From: Thermovenabulum sp049723235
Lineage (GTDB): Bacteria > Bacillota > Thermosediminibacteria > Thermosediminibacterales > Thermosediminibacteraceae
Length of the DNA: 58,662 bases
Assembly (NCBI RefSeq): GCF_049723235.1
Contig: NZ_JBNARB010000016.1
Coordinates: 1-58,662, forward strand
Direction of reading: 5' to 3'
Shown piece after piece: positions 8,010 to 16,364 of the stretch; the stretch's first letter is position 1, and each line of letters starts with the position of its first letter. A program made the translations under genes and the position numbers. The notes beneath the pieces were generated by a model that saw only the letters and a program-made list of their open reading frames with translations, was not told the DNA's origin and searched no databases.

Positions 8010-10013
8010 TTATGCCTTTATATTTTTTACCACACCAAATACCTGTGCATTTATCTCAAATATTATATCCCTTATTTTTGCGGCTTTTTCAAACTCTAAA
8101 TTTTTGGCCGCATCTTTCATTTCTTTTTCGAGTTTTTCCAATAAAGCCTTAATCTCCTTTTTGGTCATCTTGTTTATATCCTTATCCGGCAGGTATTCCA
8201 TTTTATCTTCAGCCGCTTTGGTGGCTTCGATAAGTTCCCTTATACCTTTTCTAACCGTTTCGGGTGTAATGCCGTGCTTTTTATTGTATTCCATTTGTAT
8301 TTTTCGCCTTCGGTTGGTCTCGTTTATGGCTTTTGCCATGGACTCGGTGATGGTGTCCGCGTACATGATTACCTTTCCTTCCGCATTTCTTGCAGCCCTG
8401 CCAATGGTCTGAATGAGGGAGGTCTCGGACCTCAAAAAGCCTTCTTTATCCGCATCGAGAATCGCCACAAGGGATACTTCGGGTAGATCCAATCCCTCTC
8501 TCAAAAGGTTTACCCCCACCAGGCAATCGAATTTCCCAAGGCGAAGGTCCCTCAATATTTGAAGCCTCTCTAAGGTATTTATTTCCGAATGAAGATATTT
8601 TGCTTTAATACCCACATCCTTCAGGTAATCGCAGAGGTCTTCCGCCATCTTTTTTGTGAGGGTTGTTACCAGCACCCTCTGGTCCTTCAATGCCCTCTTT
8701 TTTATTTCCCCTATCAAATCGTCAATCTGTCCTTTAATAGGCCTTACTTCCACTTCAGGATCCACAAGCCCGGTAGGCCTTATAATTTGCTCAACTATTT
8801 TGCTGGATTTTTCAAGCTCATAAGGGCCGGGAGTGGCGGACATAAAGATAACCTGATTAATCTTTTTTTCAAACTCTTCAAAAGTAAGGGGCCTGTTGTC
8901 GAAAGCCGATGGAAGCCTGAACCCGTGTTCAACCAGGGCTTCCTTCCGCGAGCGGTCTCCCGCCCACATGGCTCTAAGCTGCGGTATGGTTACGTGGGAT
9001 TCATCTATTATAATCAGATAATCTTCGGGAAAATAATCGAGCAATGTGAAGGGCGGTTCCCCGGGTTTTCGCCCGGTAAGGTGCAGTGAATAGTTTTCTA
9101 TACCCTTGCAGTATCCCGTCTCCAAAAGCATTTCTATATCATAGTTGGTCCTCTGCTTCAATCTTTCTGCCTCTAAGACCTTGCCCTGGCTCAAAAGCTC
9201 GTTAACCCTTTCCTCCAGTTCCTTTTGTATGGAAGCAATCGCCATCTCCAAGCGATCCCTCGGAGTAACGTAATGGGAAGCTGGAAATATCGCCACATGA
9301 ACCCTTTCGCCTATCACTTCTCCCGTAAGCACATCCACTTCGGTGATTCTATCGATGGTATCGCCAAAAAACTCTACCCTTATAGCCCTTTCGGAAAACG
9401 AAGCGGGGAAAATTTCCAGCACATCTCCCCTTACCCTGAAGCTCCCTCTTTTAAAATCTATATCATTTCTGACATATTGTATTTCCGTTAACCTTCTTAT
9501 TACCTCATCCCTGTCCCTTTCCATCCCGGGTCGAAGGGAAACCACCTGGCTTTCATAGTCCACCGGTGAGCCCAGGCTGTAAATACAGGAAACGCTGGCC
9601 ACTATTACCACATCGCGTCTTTCAAAAAGGGCAGCAGTAGCCGAGTGGCGAAGTTTGTCTATTTCGTCATTTATAGAAGCATCTTTTTCTATATATGTAT
9701 CCGTTTGAGGAATGTATGCTTCCGGCTGATAGTAATCGTAGTAGCTTACAAAATATTCCACAGCATTTCCCGGGAAAAATTCCTTAAGCTCGCTGCAAAG
9801 CTGTCCTGCAAGGGTCTTATTATGGGCAATTACCAGGGTGGGTTTTTGAACCCTTTCTATAAGATGAGCAATTGTAAAGGTTTTCCCCGTTCCGGTCGCT
9901 CCGAGCAGTGTTTGAAATTTATAGCCCTTAAAAATCCCATCAGCCAGTTCTTCTATAGCTTTCGGCTGATCACCTTTTGGTACAAAATCCGATACCACTT
10001 TAAAACGGCCCAT
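8010..10013 (-). CDS. uvrB: excinuclease ABC subunit B
   Basis: A 667-aa UvrB helicase-like protein: Walker A GATGTGKTF near residue 40, the beta-hairpin YYDYYQPEAY that pries open the damaged duplex, DESH Walker B, RAARN helicase motif VI, and a C-terminal UVR motif (LEKEMKDAAKNLEFEKAAKIRD) for UvrC contact. The start codon follows GGGGGCC. First gene of the uvrBA operon, with a promoter and a candidate LexA site upstream. Confidence 0.99.
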   Translation of the reverse strand: MGRFKVVSDFVPKGDQPKAIEELADGIFKGYKFQTLLGATGTGKTFTIAHLIERVQKPTLVIAHNKTLAGQLCSELKEFFPGNAVEYFVSYYDYYQPEAYIPQTDTYIEKDASINDEIDKLRHSATAALFERRDVVIVASVSCIYSLGSPVDYESQVVSLRPGMERDRDEVIRRLTEIQYVRNDIDFKRGSFRVRGDVLEIFPASFSERAIRVEFFGDTIDRITEVDVLTGEVIGERVHVAIFPASHYVTPRDRLEMAIASIQKELEERVNELLSQGKVLEAERLKQRTNYDIEMLLETGYCKGIENYSLHLTGRKPGEPPFTLLDYFPEDYLIIIDESHVTIPQLRAMWAGDRSRKEALVEHGFRLPSAFDNRPLTFEEFEKKINQVIFMSATPGPYELEKSSKIVEQIIRPTGLVDPEVEVRPIKGQIDDLIGEIKKRALKDQRVLVTTLTKKMAEDLCDYLKDVGIKAKYLHSEINTLERLQILRDLRLGKFDCLVGVNLLREGLDLPEVSLVAILDADKEGFLRSETSLIQTIGRAARNAEGKVIMYADTITESMAKAINETNRRRKIQMEYNKKHGITPETVRKGIRELIEATKAAEDKMEYLPDKDINKMTKKEIKALLEKLEKEMKDAAKNLEFEKAAKIRDIIFEINAQVFGVVKNIKA

Positions 10014-10065
10014 TTTCAGGCCCCCTTTTTTTATCAGTTATTCAAATAGAAAATGTCACTTTAGC

Positions 10066-10115
10066 ATTATAACAAAATTAGATTTTGTTTAAAAGTATTA
10101 TCGAAACATTGTTCG
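10066..10115 (-). promoter_or_regulatory. uvrB promoter with candidate LexA (SOS) box
   Basis: TATAAT (10071-10066) lies 16 bases downstream of TTTAAA (10093-10088). Upstream, at 10102-10115, is CGAACAATGTTTCG. This is one substitution from the Gram-positive LexA core GAAC-N4-GTTC. The box is just upstream of the -35, where a repressor could block RNA polymerase. SOS control of uvrBA is well established in Firmicutes; the site here is read by eye. Confidence 0.55.
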
Positions 10116-10127
10116 GTATAATTTTAT

Positions 10128-10167
10128 ATTAAAAACCGGCCCTTTGCAATAAGCTTAGGGCCGGTTT
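10128..10167 (-). terminator. terminator ending the prd operon
   Basis: An 11-bp perfect GC-rich stem (AAACCGGCCCT / AGGGCCGGTTT, arms 10133-10143 and 10157-10167) followed on the minus strand by a run of T. It is about 33 bases after the TSUP transporter stop and separates the prd operon from uvrBA. Confidence 0.88.
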
Positions 10168-10199
10168 AGAATTTGACTTAAGTCATTCTCTTACTTAAA

Positions 10200-11066
10200 T
10201 TACTTCTCTTCAGTATTTTTAATTGCGGACCTGAGCATGGTTATTGCGGTGTAAACTATTACGAATACTACAAGCCACTTTAGTAATGTTAAAGGTAAGG
10301 ATTTTACAATATAAGCTGCTATTAATACGCCGAGAGAACCGAAGATTGTGATAGCTACCGAAGCTTTTCTGTCGTAAGCGCCTTCCTGAACGAATTTAAT
10401 GGATGCTGCCGGCATCAAGAAAGCGCAGGAACCCATCATTATCGGGAATGCCACCCTGGGGCTCATGCCGAGCGCATAAACCAGTGCCATACAGGGTGCG
10501 TAAAGTCCGATTCCTATTGTCATCAAAGCGCCCAGGATAAAGTTCCCTACAACACCGATAATTAATTTTGAACCGGTTAGCCCAATGGCTTCACCGCCAA
10601 CAGGCATCAACCCAAGAAGACCGGCAACGAATACGAAAGCAACTACCAGTAAAGCGATACCCATACCCAATTGAATTTTCTTTTCGGGAAGTTTTGAAAC
10701 AATTCCGGCACCCAGAACCGCACCAAGGGTTGCCGCAGCGAGCATGGAAATTAACGTAATGGGCTCTACTTTAATTACAGTCATGAATATGAAGGCTTCG
10801 AGTACAACGGGGATGGTCATGCTTACGTTCAAAGTACCGGGGATTAGTCTGTCAGGTACTAATTTGAACAGCTTAAAAAGGGCGGTGGTCGGAGCAAAGC
10901 TTCCTATTCCAAGGGTGTCGAAAAAGTTTACGATAAATCCTACTACCGAAAGTGTGGCAAAACTTGCGTTGGAGAAGGTGTGCTTGTTCTTCACCGTATC
11001 CTTTACGAAATAGTAGGAAAAACCTAAGGTCAAAAGACCCAGCGCTGATAATACAGCTTGAAGCAT
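10200..11066 (-). CDS. TSUP (TauE/SafE) family membrane transporter
   Basis: A 288-aa membrane protein with about eight hydrophobic segments and two family-type repeats (GFIVNFFDTLGIGSFAPTTALFK near residue 45; GVVGNFILGALMTIGIGLYAPCMALVYALGMSPRVAFPIMM near residue 170), characteristic of TauE/SafE permeases. These move small anions such as sulfite, sulfonates or organic acids. It lies 45 bases after prdF in the same direction with no terminator between, and the next hairpin is after it, so it is cotranscribed with D-proline reductase. It may handle proline, 5-aminovalerate or a selenium/sulfur anion; the sequence does not say which. Confidence 0.88.
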   Translation of the reverse strand: MLQAVLSALGLLTLGFSYYFVKDTVKNKHTFSNASFATLSVVGFIVNFFDTLGIGSFAPTTALFKLFKLVPDRLIPGTLNVSMTIPVVLEAFIFMTVIKVEPITLISMLAAATLGAVLGAGIVSKLPEKKIQLGMGIALLVVAFVFVAGLLGLMPVGGEAIGLTGSKLIIGVVGNFILGALMTIGIGLYAPCMALVYALGMSPRVAFPIMMGSCAFLMPAASIKFVQEGAYDRKASVAITIFGSLGVLIAAYIVKSLPLTLLKWLVVFVIVYTAITMLRSAIKNTEEK

Positions 11067-11111
11067 ATAATTTTTTCCTCCTTCTTATTAATAATTTTTC
11101 ATGGTTAATTT

Positions 11112-12155
11112 TTATTTTACGATTTTACAGCAGTCACCGCTGGCAGATGAACCGAGTAAGAATCCGTATTTTACGGGATCTTCGGGATCTATTACCATCT
11201 GGTTAAAACCGGTTATAAAGGCATTTCCCGTAATTTCAGGTATGACAGCTTTATAAGGCCCAACAGTTGTCTCTGCCACCAGTTCACCTTTAAAAATAGT
11301 TCCTATAATACTTTCATAGTAAAAGGGTTGGTTTAAACTGAGCTTCCCTTTTGCAAAGAGGGTAGCCATTTTTGCACTGGTGCCGGTTCCGCAGGGAGAC
11401 CTGTCCGCCTGTCCATCCCCAAATATAACCACATTTCTAAGGTGAGCGTTAGGATTATCGGTTTCATCGTAGATTTCCACAAGGTCAATGGTTTTTATGT
11501 GTTCCTTTTCCGGATGCTGGACTCTTATCTGTTCATTGGCAGCTTTTTTTATTGCCATCCCTATTTTTATTATTTCATCAACATTTTCCGGTTTTACTTT
11601 AATATTCAGCTGTTTCGCATCCACTATTGCAAAGAAACTTCCGCCGAAGGATATATCAGCTTTTATTTTCCCTATTCCTGCTACATCTATTTCCACATCG
11701 GATTTGTATAAAAATGCAGGGACGTTTCTTACCGTAACCGATTTGACCACATTGTTTTCCACTTCCGCTCTTGCTTCCACAAGGCCTGCAGGGGTATCCA
11801 GTTTTACGTAAGTCACCGGCTCAACGGGTTTTACCATACCCGTCTCGATGGCTACCGTTACCGCACCAATGGAGCCATGGCCGCACATATTGAGATAACC
11901 ACCGCCGTCCATGAATATTATTCCAAAATCCGCTTCAGGATTCACCGGGCTTGTAATTATTGAACCGAACATATCCCTGTGACCGCGGGGTTCGTGCATT
12001 AAAGCCCTTCTTATATGGTCCATATTTTTTTCCAGATATTCCTTTTTCTCGGCCATGGTCTTACCCGGAATGGCCGGAATACCACCTATTACCACGCGGG
12101 TTGGCTCTCCCATGGTATGAGAGTCTACTGCATATATCATTTTTTCAAACCTCAT
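11112..12155 (-). CDS. prdF: proline racemase
   Basis: A 347-aa proline racemase-family enzyme that interconverts L- and D-proline, supplying the D-isomer to the reductase. Both catalytic cysteines are present, in MCGHGSIG (about residue 90) and DRSPCGTGTSAK (about 255), consistent with a two-base mechanism and with true racemase rather than a trans-3-hydroxyproline dehydratase. Its ATG overlaps the prdE stop (ATGA), with GAGGTGG upstream. The C-terminus carries an unusual CC pair (SGDCCKIVK). Confidence 0.95.
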   Translation of the reverse strand: MRFEKMIYAVDSHTMGEPTRVVIGGIPAIPGKTMAEKKEYLEKNMDHIRRALMHEPRGHRDMFGSIITSPVNPEADFGIIFMDGGGYLNMCGHGSIGAVTVAIETGMVKPVEPVTYVKLDTPAGLVEARAEVENNVVKSVTVRNVPAFLYKSDVEIDVAGIGKIKADISFGGSFFAIVDAKQLNIKVKPENVDEIIKIGMAIKKAANEQIRVQHPEKEHIKTIDLVEIYDETDNPNAHLRNVVIFGDGQADRSPCGTGTSAKMATLFAKGKLSLNQPFYYESIIGTIFKGELVAETTVGPYKAVIPEITGNAFITGFNQMVIDPEDPVKYGFLLGSSASGDCCKIVK

Positions 12156-12622
12156 TTTTTACCACCTCTTCTTTTCATTTTTTCTTTTAATATTTTCAGG
12201 GCTTTAATCATATCCTTTTCTTCGACGGTATTCTGGCACACTATTTCCGTCTCCATCCCTTCCTTTGCCTTATCTAAATCAATTATATCCTCCATATACT
12301 CATTTTCAACCACAAGCCCGTTTCCTGCAAAGGTTAAGCCAACCACCGGTATACCCCTTTTGCCCAGTTCTTCAATATGAGCTGCAAAATCCACATGCTG
12401 ATTTCCAAAACCTTCGGCATAAATAATTACTCCATCCACTCCCAAGGCTTCTGCCAGCATCCCCAATCTTTTTGCTACATAAAACTTTTCTTCATTGTCC
12501 TGCGGACTTCCCACCACTGCAACACCTAATAAATCTATTTCCTTATCCCTCCTTGCCACATCTACCATGGGGTCATTGACGTGGTGGAGGGTTGTTTCTT
12601 TTGTAGAAGGTCCTACACCCAT
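12152..12622 (-). CDS. prdE: PrdE, paralogue of the C-terminal part of PrdA
   Basis: About 156 aa, matching the C-terminal (pyruvoyl-subunit) half of PrdA almost from end to end: GVGPSTKET against CIGPASKEN, VGSPQDNEEKFYV against VGSPQINEEKFYV, EGFGNQHVDFAAHIEELGKRGIPVVG. A glycine stands where PrdA has the cysteine that becomes the pyruvoyl group, so PrdE cannot carry that cofactor. ATG at 12622 has GGAG 8 bases upstream and is preferred to the GTG at 12631. The prdD stop is only a few bases upstream. Role in the reductase complex is not established. Confidence 0.85.
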   Translation of the reverse strand: MGVGPSTKETTLHHVNDPMVDVARRDKEIDLLGVAVVGSPQDNEEKFYVAKRLGMLAEALGVDGVIIYAEGFGNQHVDFAAHIEELGKRGIPVVGLTFAGNGLVVENEYMEDIIDLDKAKEGMETEIVCQNTVEEKDMIKALKILKEKMKRRGGKK

Positions 12623-12633
12623 TTTTACCACTC

Positions 12634-13518
12634 CTAAGTTACCGAATGTATGCCGCCATCCTTTACCTCGTTGGGAGTAAGAATAATCGGCACATTTCCG
12701 AGGTCTATGATGGATTTTCCTCCCCTTACACCGCCCGGCTCGGAAGGCATTATAATTTTTTCATGCATTGCCCCCTGTCCCCCGAGCTCTTTTACTATGA
12801 GTACTTTGGGCAAGCCCTTTCTCCTTACATCTTTGTAAACCACGGTATTTGCCGCTTCTTCGGGGGATAATTTCTTCAGCTCCTGTCTTATTCTATCCAG
12901 TATAAAATCCGCTACCTGATGCGCTGCCAATGGTCCCCGCCTCTCCATACCGGTACCTTTTTCAATAACCACATTAATCCTAAAAATTATATCTTTAGTT
13001 CCGGGTGTGCCGGGCATATTAAAGGCTACCTTATCCTTCAGTACGCCGTGGGAGGAACCGAATTCCGACACCTGTTTTCCTTCTTCGTCAACTCCGGTAA
13101 GAAAAACCACCATTCCGTTTAATATATGAGTAATTCCTTCCCCTATTTTTCCCTCTACTTTTGTCATTACCGGGATTATATCCATTATCGTATTTGTGAA
13201 AATATTTCTATTTTCGGGATAAATTACATCAAACGTTATTTTTTTCACAAGTTGGCTAATTTTTAAAGCTTCTTCCGTTAATGAAGAATCAATATATAAG
13301 GTATTATTGCAGATTTTCGTATTATCTGAAATTTTAATATCTTTTATAAAAAATTCTCTTATTTTGAGCTCCCTTAAGACTTCTTCTCTCGGGAGTACCC
13401 TAAGGTTTTCCTTTTTTAACTCTTTTTCCCTTTTTTTCTGCTTCTCAATGGCTTCCACGTATTTTTCAGGCATTTCTACGGTAACGCTTTTGGCGTTAGC
13501 CATAGATATCTTGAACAT
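12634..13518 (-). CDS. prdD: PrdD, paralogue of the central part of PrdA
   Basis: 294 aa. After a charged, coiled-coil-like N-terminal segment (residues 20-60), residues 60-294 match the PrdA/GrdE-type component-B domain: NTIMDIIPVMTKVEGKIGEGITH, GTGMERRGPLAAHQ, LGGQGAMHEKIIMPSEPGG, LTPNEVKDGGIHSVT. It stops exactly at the residue that aligns with the Thr before the PrdA cleavage Cys. It starts at ATG with GGGGG 7 bases upstream, 88 bases after prdB across a stem-loop. It forms a gene pair with prdE. Confidence 0.88.
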   Translation of the reverse strand: MFKISMANAKSVTVEMPEKYVEAIEKQKKREKELKKENLRVLPREEVLRELKIREFFIKDIKISDNTKICNNTLYIDSSLTEEALKISQLVKKITFDVIYPENRNIFTNTIMDIIPVMTKVEGKIGEGITHILNGMVVFLTGVDEEGKQVSEFGSSHGVLKDKVAFNMPGTPGTKDIIFRINVVIEKGTGMERRGPLAAHQVADFILDRIRQELKKLSPEEAANTVVYKDVRRKGLPKVLIVKELGGQGAMHEKIIMPSEPGGVRGGKSIIDLGNVPIILTPNEVKDGGIHSVT

Positions 13519-13560
13519 ATGAAGACCCCCTGACTGCCCCCTGATAAATTTTTTTTAGCT

Positions 13561-13590
13561 CCCGGCAAAAGCCAAAAAGCTTTTGCCGGG
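13561..13590 (-). other. perfect intercistronic stem-loop between prdB and prdD
   Basis: Arms CCCGGCAAAAGC and GCTTTTGCCGGG (13561-13572, 13579-13590), 12 bp perfect, 6-base loop. On the transcribed strand it is followed by AGCTAAAAAAAA, not T, so it is not a normal intrinsic terminator. It is placed 17 bases after the prdB stop and probably stabilises or marks a processing point for the prdC-prdA-prdB mRNA, allowing more PrdAB than PrdDEF. Confidence 0.7.
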
Positions 13591-13606
13591 TATAATTTGG
13601 GGGGTA

Positions 13607-14332
13607 TTAGATTTTTGCTTTGTATTCGTAGGGTAGGTGAATAATTTTTCCGGGAACATCAATTTCTTTAAGTGCTTTTAATGCATCTTTTAATATTGCT
13701 GTTTGCATTGCTTTGTTGTTGGGTTCTCCTACGTTGGCTCCCATGGGTACCATCGGAGCGACTATTCTCGGTGAACCCTGCTGTTTTGCTACCGGCGGCA
13801 GTGCTGCTATAAGCACCGTAGGAATTCCCGCACTTTCAATTGCTCTCTGCACAATCACGGCAGAGCGGTGGCAGGTCCCTCACCCGGCGGTAAGAACAGC
13901 TACATCCACCCCTTCTTTTTTCAAGATTTCTGCAATGGCAGGACCGGTTTCCTCCTGGAATTTCTTAACGTTTCCACCACCACCCATAAATCCTATATTT
14001 ACAGGTGCAATGGCTTTTATAAAGCCTTCTGCTGCCAATTCCCTCAACCGGTCAATAGGGAACATACAGTTGATATCTCTGTTTACATCGGTGTTATCAT
14101 AACCTCCGTGAGTTACCATCAACTCCGAAGAAGGAGTATCTCCCGGAATTTCACGGAAGGTAAAATCGCCTGCTAAATTGAAGGGTTTTTGTGATTTTAA
14201 GTGAACACCTGCTGCAGTAACAAAGGCAACAGTGCAATCCTTTAATTCTTTGGTAAAAGGAGTAAAAACGGGTGGTGGGGTTATTGGTACGAATATTTCC
14301 GACTGCAGCCCTTCTATTACCGTCAACTTCAT
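13607..14332 (-). CDS. prdB: D-proline reductase selenoprotein subunit PrdB
   Basis: A 241-aa selenoprotein read through an in-frame TGA at 13882-13880. Frame and homology continue across it: AVLTAG-[Sec151]-GTCHRSAVIVQRAIE, the known active-site context of PrdB, with Sec followed by Gly-Thr-Cys. The selenol attacks D-proline bound to the PrdA pyruvoyl group, opening the ring to 5-aminovalerate. Start ATG overlaps the stop of the 68-aa gene region (4-base gap) after a good GGGAGG. The bacterial SECIS should lie within the 40 bases after TGA; a GC-rich imperfect stem can be drawn there but I cannot define it. Two separate short ORFs would be the wrong reading. Confidence 0.96.
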
Positions 14333-14335
14333 CTT

Positions 14336-14542
14336 TCACGACCTCCCATCATTTATTAATGTCACATAGCTCATCATTAATTCCACTTCGTCTCCTTCAG
14401 AGGGGTGCCTGTCGGATATGAGCATCCTCAAGGGCACCCGGAGCATTCCCATTCGACCTTTAAATTCAATTTTTACATCCCTTTCGGTAACCTCAATGAT
14501 CCTTCCTCGTATCCTGTTGAGGCCCGAATATAATTCATCCAT
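14336..14542 (-). CDS. small prd-cluster protein (CBO2463/CBO2479-like)
   Basis: A 68-aa protein between prdA and prdB, probably a small beta-rich domain (GRIIEVTERDVKIEFKGR, VPLRMLISDRHPSEGDEVEL), with no membrane segment or cysteines. Small proteins at this position occur in other clostridial prd clusters, including ones named after C. botulinum CBO2463/CBO2479; I recognise the context better than the family. ATG at 14542 is 14 bases after the prdA stop. Its role may be in complex assembly or maturation (inference). Confidence 0.8.
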   Translation of the reverse strand: MDELYSGLNRIRGRIIEVTERDVKIEFKGRMGMLRVPLRMLISDRHPSEGDEVELMMSYVTLINDGRS

Positions 14543-14556
14543 TTAAAAGACTCCCT

Positions 14557-16323
14557 TTAAGCCTTATATTTTTCATCCACCAGTTTCTGGTTATTTTCTA
14601 CCACCGACTGATCCCATTTCTTGGAAGGAGGCAGGATTTTTACACCGGCCATTTTTGCTTTGAGCATTGCTACTGCCCTTCTTGCATCTTCGGGGCACAA
14701 AGTGTTATCTCCGAGAATCTCGGATTCCATACCGTTTTTGTCTTTGTTGAGCTCTACCATTGCATCCATGTATTTATTTCCAACTATTAACTGACCCTGA
14801 TAGGCTGCATAGGTAACACCGACTACCGGTATTCCGCGTTTTCCTATTTGTTCAATGTGGGACGCAAAGTCGATGTGGTTGTTTCCAAAGCCTTCGGTGG
14901 TTACAATGGCACCGTCTACTCCCAGTGCTTCGACTAAAGCACCCAATCTTTCGGAAACGTAGAATTTCTCCTCGTTAATCTGCGGGCTTCCTACGAATAC
15001 TACACCGACCAGGTTGAGTTCTTCATCTTCTGCCAGCAGGTTCACCAGCGGTTCTCTGAAGTAGTGGCGGGTATTTTCCTTGGATGCGGGTCCAATGCAT
15101 GTTAGAGCGTGAATTCCGCCGTCTCTTACTTCATTGGGAGAAAGAACTACGGGTATATTTCCGAGGTCTACATTTGGCCTTCCCCCAAGAACACCTGCGG
15201 GTTCTTTCGGTAGTATCACGTTATCGTGCATTGCACCCTGGCCCATGATTTCTTTTACCAGAACTACCCTTGGCCTTCCTACTCTTTCCACATCTTTGTA
15301 TTCGGTGACCTTTACAGCTTCCGAAGCGGGCTTTTTCTTCAATACCTCTCTGATTTCCTGAATAACGGCATCGCAGGCCTTGTGAGCAGCATAGGGTCCT
15401 TTTCTTTCCATACCGGTGCCGCCCTGAATTGTTACGTGAATCCTTATCATAATATCGTTCTCATCAGGGCATCCGGGCCTTCCGAATCTTACTTTTTCTC
15501 CGATTATTCCTTCGCAGGAACCGAATTCATGCACCTGTATGCCGCTTTCGTCCACACCGGTAAGCACAACCACAGCTCCGGACATTACGTGAGTTACGCC
15601 TTCTCCGAGAGGACCTTCCACCTTTGTAGCAATGGGGATTACGTCCATTATTGTATTTGTAAAAACATTCTTGTTGTCGGGAGTGATGATGTCGATTTCC
15701 ATTTTCTTTGCAATGGGATCTGCTTTTAATGCATCTTCCATTAATGACTTTCTAATGGTAAGAACTCCGTTTTCAAAGGAGGTTTCTTCACCCAGTTTTA
15801 CCTCTTTTACTTCAAATTCCCTCATTACAAGGGTGCGTTTTACTCTATCCTCAATTTTTACTTCTTTTTTCTCCTCTTTTGCCTCTACCGCTTCTTTTTC
15901 AGGGGCTGGAGCGGTAGCCACAATTGCAGGAATTTCAAGGTTTATACCTTTACCTTCTTCAATGTGAATCCTGATTACGTTAGGAGCGGTTTTTACCGGA
16001 GCGGCTTCTACCACTTTTGCTTCCTTTGCTTCTACTGCCGGAACTGCTTCCTCTACCTCTTTTACCGCTTCTTCGCCTCCTTCAATCATATCGGGAGTAA
16101 TGGGCGTAAGAGCATCCACCGTTTTTACGAGTTTTTTGCCGAGTACTTGCCCGATGGTCAATACATTTGCGGGTATTTTCAAAAGTCCTGAATCTTCTAA
16201 GTCCGGGAATATAGCGGGATCCTCCAAATCTGCCGGACTTATTACTGTACCTGCCTGTGCAAGGCAGCAAACCACTGCAGGATCGTTTTTATGCTGGCTG
16301 GCTGTTTCTGGAGTTATAGACAT
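14557..16323 (-). CDS. prdA: D-proline reductase proprotein PrdA
   Basis: A 588-aa proprotein of the pyruvoyl subunits. Residues 1-80: helical N-terminal region with a CC pair. About 85-160: Ala/Glu/Pro/Val-rich linker of low complexity. About 165-408: component-B domain (NTIMDVIPIATKVEGPLGEGVTH, GTGMERKGPYAAHKA, MGQGAMHDNVILPKEPAGV). The self-cleavage site is Thr408-Cys409 in GGIHALT-CIGP; Cys409 (codon 15099-15097) becomes the pyruvoyl group in the known enzyme. The remaining 180 residues form the small subunit. SD GGAGG lies before the ATG. It is the partner of selenoprotein PrdB. Confidence 0.96.
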   Translation of the reverse strand: MSITPETASQHKNDPAVVCCLAQAGTVISPADLEDPAIFPDLEDSGLLKIPANVLTIGQVLGKKLVKTVDALTPITPDMIEGGEEAVKEVEEAVPAVEAKEAKVVEAAPVKTAPNVIRIHIEEGKGINLEIPAIVATAPAPEKEAVEAKEEKKEVKIEDRVKRTLVMREFEVKEVKLGEETSFENGVLTIRKSLMEDALKADPIAKKMEIDIITPDNKNVFTNTIMDVIPIATKVEGPLGEGVTHVMSGAVVVLTGVDESGIQVHEFGSCEGIIGEKVRFGRPGCPDENDIMIRIHVTIQGGTGMERKGPYAAHKACDAVIQEIREVLKKKPASEAVKVTEYKDVERVGRPRVVLVKEIMGQGAMHDNVILPKEPAGVLGGRPNVDLGNIPVVLSPNEVRDGGIHALTCIGPASKENTRHYFREPLVNLLAEDEELNLVGVVFVGSPQINEEKFYVSERLGALVEALGVDGAIVTTEGFGNNHIDFASHIEQIGKRGIPVVGVTYAAYQGQLIVGNKYMDAMVELNKDKNGMESEILGDNTLCPEDARRAVAMLKAKMAGVKILPPSKKWDQSVVENNQKLVDEKYKA

Positions 16324-16364
16324 CCTTTTTACCTCCTTTTCTTTCTAAATAGACTTCTTCTTTA

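Noticed and set aside
5731..9558. Long plus-strand ORFs opposite uvrA and uvrB
   Set aside because: They are antisense shadows of highly conserved genes, with no SD and no recognisable protein features.
13561..13590. Terminator between prdB and prdD
   Set aside because: The stem is strong but is followed by A, not T, on the transcribed strand.
13607..13858. Separate 83-aa gene downstream of a truncated prdB
   Set aside because: The stop between the two parts is the selenocysteine TGA in the known PrdB active site; the frame and homology continue across it.
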